A stretch of DNA of 64,000 bases from Petrosia ficiformis (lineage: Eukaryota > Porifera > Demospongiae > Haplosclerida > Petrosiidae). The position numbers and the translations under genes were made by a program. This document shows, one piece after another, positions 56,849 to 64,000 of this stretch; position 1 is the first letter of the stretch, and each line of letters begins with the position of its first letter. The notes beneath the pieces are model-generated. The model did no database searches and was not told where the DNA came from. It saw nothing but the letters and a program-made list of their open reading frames with translations. Location of the stretch: assembly GCA_947044365.1 (NCBI GenBank), contig OX345638.1, positions 9,247,201 to 9,311,200 of the forward strand, read 5' to 3'.

Positions 56849-57927
56849 TTATTTCTCCTCATCTCCTATCAAGTGTTGATGTTGATGTAACTGATAATAT
56901 ACACCTCCCTTAGCTAATAGTTCAGTGTGTGTACCTTTCTCAACAACACTACCATTAGCTATTACCACAATACAATCAGCACTGTACACTGTAGATAACC
57001 TATGAGCTATTACTATACTAGTACGACCCTCCCTAGCTTTATCAAGAGCTTCCTGGACTATTATCTCACTCTCACTGTCTAGGGCTGATGTTGCTTCATC
57101 TAGAAGTATTTTAGGGTTTCTGATCAGACCCCGGGCTATGGCAATTCTTTGTTTCTGTCCTCCACTTAACTGAGTGCCTTTATCACTAGCATTGGTACTA
57201 CAACCCTGAATGAATGGATGGATGAATGAATGAATAGATGGACAGGTGGATGAATGGATGTATAGATGATTGGACAGATGTACAGATGGATACATGGATG
57301 GAGAGATAAATGAATTAATGGATAGATAGATGAATGAACAGATGGACAGATGGATGCATGGATGGATGGATAAATGAATGAATGGATGGATTGATGGATA
57401 AATGGATGATTAGATGGATGGATGGCAGAATGGATGAATAGATTGAAGGATGTATGAATAGATGAATGGATGTATGAATGGGTGTTGACTGAATGACAAA
57501 TCCATAAAATTTCATACTTACATAGATAGATATATGGTATTAACACTTAGATAGATAGATGGCATGAACACATAAATAGATATGAACAGAAGGAACAAAT
57601 ACTCATATACCTGTGGTAATGATTGTATAAATCAGTAGCCTTTGCAGAATCAATAATCTCTTCATCAGATACCTCAGAATGATTAGAACAATATCTTATA
57701 TTATCAGATATACTAGTATCAAATAGAAGAGGTTCTTGAGATACAATACCTAATTGAGTCCTTAACCAGCGAATATTGAGTTCAAAATCATCTAAGTGGA
57801 CTCCACCTTTTAATAGAATCTTTCAATAAGAGCGACTACAATACTTTTACCACAGCCTGAGGGACCTACTATTGCTATAGTTTTTTTCTCGTTTAACTGA
57901 TATTGATAAATCTTGTAATACATTAAC
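56849..57927 (-). pseudogene. ABC-B transporter nucleotide-binding domain, pseudogene C
   Basis: Exons about 57927-57611 and 57205-56849. The second exon keeps a normal signature, [14 protein letters not shown], and H-loop, but lacks one Leu of KILLLDEA. The first exon has a 7-nt deletion after IERFY, further deletions, and a lost acceptor (ATAG changed to ACAA). So it decayed independently of A and B. The intron holds GGAT repeats (57212-57485). Confidence 0.85.
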
Positions 57928-58239
57928 ATTGTATTATTGCTGTCAGATCATCCTATAATTTATAACTATGTATGTATGTATATAATTTTAAGTAGGTATG
58001 TAGGTATGTACGTATGTCCATACAATAATTATATTTATATAATAATTATATCATACGTACATACTTACATACATTCATAATTATAATTACATTATAATTA
58101 TAATTATATGTATGTATGTACGTATGTAATTATGTATTGTGACACCTTTATGTGGCCCGAAGGTTATGTTTAGACTTTGCTGTCATCCCCTTCTAAGCTG
58201 TGAATAACACCCCTTCACCTCCAGGTAAGGGTCTCTTTG

Positions 58240-61200
58240 TTGGTTGGAGCGTCTGGGTTCACACCCTAGTTGCACCTAAATATGAATTGTGTCAAAAACT
58301 CAGTAAAAGAAAGAAAGGAGAGGAACTACAAGGATCATTTCTAACCTGGTGAAAAACGTGGCACGTACTATGATGACGGTGTCAGAGAAAAGTTGTGCTA
58401 ACAGAATCCTGTTGAAAAACCGAAGTATACATCTGGAAGAATGGTAAATAAGTCACAATCTTTGAGAGTAGCAACCTGGAATATAAGGACAATCACATAA
58501 AACGAACTCAGCTAACTGAGTTCATTATCTTGGATGAAAGAAGTCAGCAAACAGAATGGAAACCCTTCCTGGTTGTGCAGCTCTTGTTTGCCATGAGCTT
58601 AACGGATTGGAAATCGATCTTGCAGTCCTTAGTGAAACTAGAATACTGAAAAAGGTGAATTTGAACAGAGTGGTTTTGATACCTATACAGTGTGAAACTA
58701 CTGAGAGAATAGCAACATTGAGCATTGATGTGGGACTTCATTGCCCTGGGTAGGTAGAGTCCATGTTGCATGGTCTAGAGTTATTGGGAAGTATGACCTT
58801 TCTAAAATAAATAATGGTCAGTGGCTTGCAGGGCTCTGTGCATCTTCTGAACTCACTGTTACCAACACCAACTTCAAACACATGTACATGGCAACATCTT
58901 AGGTCAAGCAAATGGCACATGATAGACCATATTGTGGGTATAGGCAACATCACAAACATCAAGTCCTAGACTCCAGAGTATATGAGAGTGCTGATTGCTG
59001 GTCTGATCATCATTTGTTGTATAGTAACCAGTGAATGTTCATTAAGCGCACCTTAGGAAGGCAGAAGGTACCCTGAGTGAGGGCTTGGTCTAAACAATCC
59101 CATAGTAAGGAAGACCCTTGAGGCTAAGGTTACATAGTTAAAACCTGATATACCACTTGTGGTAGACTCTGTTCCTTGTACAGTTGTAGATTCCTGGGAG
59201 TCTTTGACACTGGATATAAAAAAAAGGGATGAAGGACTTGCTTGAGTAAAATGACAAAGAGGTTGAGAATTTCCTGAAAAGATGTAATGAGCTTACGATG
59301 AAGTACCTTAGAAATAGCATGCAGTGATGATAATATCAAGCATCATTACCATACGATAAAGCCTTTGATAAGGTCATGGCTACAGCAAATACAGAATGAC
59401 TGGTTGGTGGAGAAATCAAAGGATTTACACGAGTTGGTGGACCATAATGATCAAAAGGGTTTCTATGAAGCTTTAAGACAATTTACTTATAGCAGTCACA
59501 AAGTGAGGAGGTCTTGATCTGTTAAGATGCAGGATGATAGTAACGTGTCTATGAAACGAATATCATAGATTGTTAGAAGCAATACTTCTAACAACTTCTA
59601 AATAGGGAATCATCTATGAGATGAACTGAACTGCTGAGTATGTGCCTGGGGAGTAGTGAGATGGAGGTTTTATTCCAATTCATATAAAGGGAGACAAAGA
59701 ACTCTGTAGCAACTACATGGGAATAGCTCTGCTGTGCACTGCAGATAAGATCCTTAGCAAAATCCTGATGACAAGATTGCCACCACTGATTGAACATGCA
59801 TGCTTTTCCTGTGATGTGACTTCAGAAGAAATAGATTTTGCACGGACATGATCTTCACTTTAACACAGTTGAAGAAAAGAGCAAGGAGCACAATCTGACA
59901 GTCTTCACCATCTCTGCATGTTGATTTGTCTAAGCATATGATACTTAATTGCCCTGCTTTGTAGGAATTCTTGTAAAAGCTTGGAGTCTCCTCTACAATA
60001 GTAAACATCATTAAGAGGTTTCATACAGACACCATGGGAGTAGTTGAAATATGAGGAGAAATGTCTTAACCTTTCCTTATTAGTGGTTGCCTGCAATAAG
60101 GTTGTGTAATTGCTCCTAACCTTTTTAATTTCTTCTTTGCTACTGCATTTACACAGGCCTTACATGAATTACCAGTTGGAGTAGCTTTGAGGTTTAAGAT
60201 TGATACTAAGCTATTTGATCTGAGCTGGTCTCATAATTATATGAAGGCTCTCATTCAGGAACTCGTCTTTGCTGACCATGCAGCAATAGTCAGTATTGAC
60301 TCGACCAAACTATAACTCCTGGCTAACCAAATCTCTTCAACTATAGCAGATTAGGTAGTCATCTTTAATGTTCTGAAAACAAGTTTAAAGGTCATGGCAT
60401 GGCCCCACTATACTCTCAACACAGTTGATGGGGCTCTGTTAGAGAATGTTACCTCTTTTAAACCTAGGCAGTACAATGTCTTCTTCCTTAGCACTTGATT
60501 AGGAGATCAACAACAGAATAGCCCATGTATCCCAAGCAGTTGGCAGCCTAAATTAGTGAGTATGGAGTAACAGGTACCTGACACTGAGTACTAAACTCCA
60601 AGTGTAGAAGGCTGTAGTTATTCCCTGGTGCATGTTATAGAGGTTTGTATCCTGAAACAGGTACTATTTGGAGAGCTCAAATAAGTGAAAAGGAAGCAGT
60701 GCAAACCCAAACTTAGGTGGAAAGATTATGTTCGATAGAATATGAAGAAGCTAAATAGAAATGAATGTTTATGGTATAAGAGAGAGCATATTGGTGTTGT
60801 CTTGCAATAGATGGTGTGGAAGAATTCAACACTACCCTATTAGAATCTTGGAGAAGTGGTGGTTGAGACATACACGTGCTTTTCAATGTGCACGCATTCT
60901 GCCTGACCAACAATATGATACTCTAAATCACCCTTGTACTGTATGCCTTACATTTATGCCAGGTCCATGGGGAACAGATAGAATATAGACCAGGTCTGCA
61001 GTCCTATACATGTGGTAAAGAGTGCCAATCCGACAGTTCTATATAGTAGTGACCTGCCCAACGTGTGGCAAGTCAAGTACTTTATGTAATATCAGCCGTC
61101 ACCCTTGCTAAAACAATCTGTCACTATCAGTGACTCCTAATGACCAGTGAAGTTCCATCTAACTTGAACTGTGTTCACATATTGCCAACACCTGCGGAGT

Positions 61201-61245
61201 GATCATCATATATGTATGCATGTATGTACCAGATGTGAAATGTAA
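58240..61245 (+). mobile_element. Decayed non-LTR retrotransposon, copy C (most complete)
   Basis: Endonuclease start: VCHELNGLEIDLAVLSETRI at 58590-58650. Endonuclease end: TDCWSDHHLLYS-like near 58990-59030 (frame-shifted). RT start: NYMGIALL, DKILSKILMTRLPPLIEHA near 59715-59800. RT: GCVIAPNLFN near 60092, LRFKIDTKLFDLSW near 60190-60225, and the catalytic box as FADHAAIV (60275-60300), where the second Asp is His. Order and motifs fit an endonuclease-RT LINE. Many stops and frameshifts: dead. All on the + strand. Confidence 0.8.
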
Positions 61246-61545
61246 TGTAATAAATACAGAGAAAATAAGATGTACTAACAAGTAGGATATAAAAGAAAGG
61301 ATAGAACAATACTAAACTTGTATTGATACTTCTGTAAAGCTTCCTGAACAATATTATGACACCTAGATATTGCATGTTTCATCACATATGACTCCAAACC
61401 CACTTAGCAGGAACTTGAGTTCTACTGTGAATTTTATAGCACTCAGAACAAACAGTCAATAGTTATAACCAGACACTTAATTAATTGTGACTATTTCAGC
61501 CCCACCCTAGTTCAGCCCCACCCTTCTTTCCTTTGCATTTCGAAC

Positions 61546-63906
61546 ATGGACGATCGGCCAAACCTGGCTGAACTCCAAGAACGGGTTAGAACTGTGAAGT
61601 GGCATAACTTGGGTATTCAACTAGGCCTTAAAAATAGTGTCTTGGAGGGAATAGAAAAACGATATGCTAATAATGATGAAGACTGTAGAAGAACCATGTT
61701 CGATACATGGTTGAGAACCATGCCTAGCTGTACTAGAGGAGAGCTCCTACAAGCGCTGAGGTCAAGAGCTGTGGGTGAGAATTATATGGCAGTTGAATAC
61801 CAGAGATCCTTTCAGAAAAGGACTCACTCTGTTCCAGGTATGTACAGATAGATTATAAACATATAATATAAGATGCATGGCTGCAAATCTGATTTAATCT
61901 ATGTTGGGCCTTGATTACATTATGTTAAGTACTCAGACACCTTTGTAGTTATGGTTATGAGTGATCAGTGTAATTTTAAGCTTGAGAATTACCACATTGA
62001 CCTCACAGTTAGACTCAAGACCAGGTGTCTCTACCTACACACATTATAACACAAGCAGATATGGCAACCCTTGAGCTTAAAGTCATGTTCTACTCAGTAT
62101 TCATAGGTGTTGTTTAAAGACATTTCTCATTGACTGTTGTATTGCAAATGCTCACATTGCTGCCCTTCTCACATACAACTTGCGAAAGATTATTTTAACA
62201 TCACTGAATTTCTTAACAACTCTTCCGGCAAACCACATTAGAATCTATAGTTGTGTAAACTTCAAGGATTATAATATTAAGATTATTGACCAAATGAAAC
62301 CCCACTCACACACAATGTGTTAACTGTACCAGCTAAACCTTGACAACCTATCGCATGCGAAATGAATATTGAAAGTATTTTAATTACTGCAAAGAAGATA
62401 TGACCTTTACCAAGCCGTCTGCCTATGTGTCTTATAAGTAGAAATTATATGGTCCTTATTGATGCACTGAAAGTTTTTACAATGATATTTATTAGTCAGA
62501 AACAAATCTTTCATTCTACTCAACTATTGGGTGGATTTGTTTGCAGTTCCACTTCTTGTGTGGTCATAGTAATAATATTCATTAGATATTTGAGAGCATA
62601 TTCATGTGGTGACAATTACTTATGTATGTGCTTATGATTGAGTTGCATCTTGTTGAGATGGAAACTTGTATACATAATTTTTATTAATGTGTTATAGTTA
62701 TACTTATTAATGCAAATCAGTAATGAACTGTTTACTGAGAGGTGATACAACTATAGCTATGTAAACTTCAAATATTATAATGCTAACCTTATAAAACTCC
62801 ACTTCCACATAATGTGTTTATTGTACCAGTTAAACCCTGATCACTCATGGCATGTCATATGAATGTAATGAAATAGTTTAATTACTGCATGGAAGATATG
62901 ATCTTTATTGGCTAAAACCAAGCCCTCTGCCTGTGTGTCATGGAAATTAAAAGGTCTCATACATGCACTGAAATGTTTTTCAAATGATATTTCTTAATGT
63001 GAAATCTAAAGTTCATAGAATAAGTTTTGATTTGCACTTAAATATTATTGGATCTATTGATTGCAGTTTGAAATCTTGTGTGGTCATAGTAATAAGATAT
63101 TTGAGAGCATATTCATGTGCTGTTCCATTTTATGCTGAGAAGTTTTACATTATTCATTATATATGCATGTGCTTGTGATTGTGCTGCTGCTTTTTAAGAT
63201 GGAAACTTGTATAATTTTCATCTATGTGTTGTAGTTATACTGGTGGTAAGTATTTATACAAATCAGTGATGAATTGTTTACTGAGAGGTGGTAAAACCTC
63301 AAAATTGACTCTGTTTTAGTGTTGGGTATGAAACATGGTTCTAATTTTAGTACTGTGTAACAACATTTAGCATAATATTAATGTCAGTACCACATGCCTT
63401 CATAGTAAGCCCCATTTAGTGTAGTCAACTGAATGAATGAATGACCGAAAGAACATTGTTTGTTTGTTGAGGGTCCTTAGTTCAACTTCCTCTCTTTTTT
63501 TTTCTATAGCTCATTTGGAGCTAGTTCAAATCCCACTTGGTAACCCTTTTTATAACAACATTAACATGCTTTGACCAATTATAGAGAAGCGGTTCTATTT
63601 TATTCTATTGCCGACCTTAAATTGAAAGGAAGAGGAAGGGTCCCCAACAATCCAACTTGGATCTGCTTGTGTAGTTGTAGTACCAACTCTACTCTAAAGT
63701 TTATTACTATGCAAAGTTTATATTACATCATAAACCAGGATCATATTATGATAGAAAGTGGAATTATACTCTTCCACTTTCTATCATTATGGGCTCCAAA
63801 TTAAACTAATAATTAACGATTAATAACAGAAGACATTTTATTTCTCATAGATATGCCACAAGTTGATGATTTCCGTGATTTTCCACATGATGAACCACCT
63901 AAACAG
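61546..63906 (+). CDS. Unit 4: Death-domain gene, cut by window end
   Basis: Exon 1, 61546-61837: Death domain, [48 protein letters not shown], donor CCAG|GTATGT. Exon 2, 63851-63906: acceptor TTTCTCATAG, DMPQVDDFRDFPHDEPP, donor CAG|GTAATT. Phases match. Exon 2 is closest to unit 1 exon 2, while the Death domain is closest to units 2 and 3. The start context AACATGG and upstream CAGCCCCACC resemble unit 1. The rest of the gene lies beyond the window. Confidence 0.8.
61838..63850 (+). other. Unit 4 intron 1
   Basis: Matches unit 3 intron 1 to about 62750. A related but diverged repeat of the GATGCACTGAAA … GAGAGCATATTCATGTG block then follows at 62960-63120, so part of the intron is locally duplicated. 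No gene. Confidence 0.5.
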
Positions 63907-64000
63907 GTAATTATTTATAAGTAATGACCTTGTGCTAATAGCAGTAGTCGTGGGCAATATATCTCAATAATTATTAAGAATAATTCATATATTCATGGTG

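Larger units (their letters stand above)
56460..62650. repeat. Segmental duplication copy C
   Basis: Same order as A and B (ABC pseudogene, retroelement, Death-domain exon) but more diverged and with a longer retroelement. It lacks the TA-rich region and candidate exons of 27065-27690. Confidence 0.75.

Overview
This is an AT-rich animal genomic window. The genes have many small exons, GT-AG introns and consistent exon phases. Death domains are joined to GTPase and ankyrin modules, and non-autonomous transposons are dense. The combination (Death-domain and Roc/COR-like GTPase families, many tandem ankyrin exons, very short repeated introns) best suits an early-branching invertebrate such as a demosponge. 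The species is my inference, not something the sequence proves. | The backbone is a tandem array of four related genes, all on the + strand. Unit 1 (640 to about 20494) and unit 3 (41921-55793) share one architecture: Death domain, short acidic/proline linkers, a helical plus beta-type module, a second module of the same kind, a Roc/COR-like GTPase, then single-exon ankyrin repeats. Unit 3 can be spliced on paper into one uninterrupted frame of about 1975 residues. Unit 1 is disrupted by a 1-nt frameshift in exon 11. Unit 2 (28007-37365) keeps the Death-domain start and the ankyrin end, but has no GTPase. Its centre is a coiled-coil region with about 16 ELPEKKD-type heptads, and its exon 5 is frameshifted. 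Unit 4 (61546 to window end) is cut off after two exons. | Between the genes lies a spacer block repeated three times. Each holds, on the minus strand, the last two exons of an ABC-B transporter (all three are pseudogenes), then on the + strand a decayed non-LTR retrotransposon, then the next Death-domain exon. Copies A (about 24.1-29.6 kb) and B (about 38.0-44.0 kb) are nearly identical; copy C (about 56.5-62.6 kb) is older. Copy A is preceded by a minus-strand remnant of a USP9X/fat-facets deubiquitinase (21070-23819) embedded in simple repeats. | The ankyrin exons are 99 nt, phase 0/0, and sit in a module of about 318 bp whose intron is as conserved as the exon. This lets transposon insertions be delimited exactly, because empty sites exist in sister introns. 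Four elements in unit 1 are resolved this way: three with TA target duplications and one with TTAA. | Function is inferred from families. Death domains recruit signalling partners, Roc/COR GTPases act as switches, and ankyrins bind ligands or partners. An array varying in GTPase insert, ankyrin number and central module looks like an expanding innate-sensing or cell-death receptor family, but ligand and pathway are unknown.
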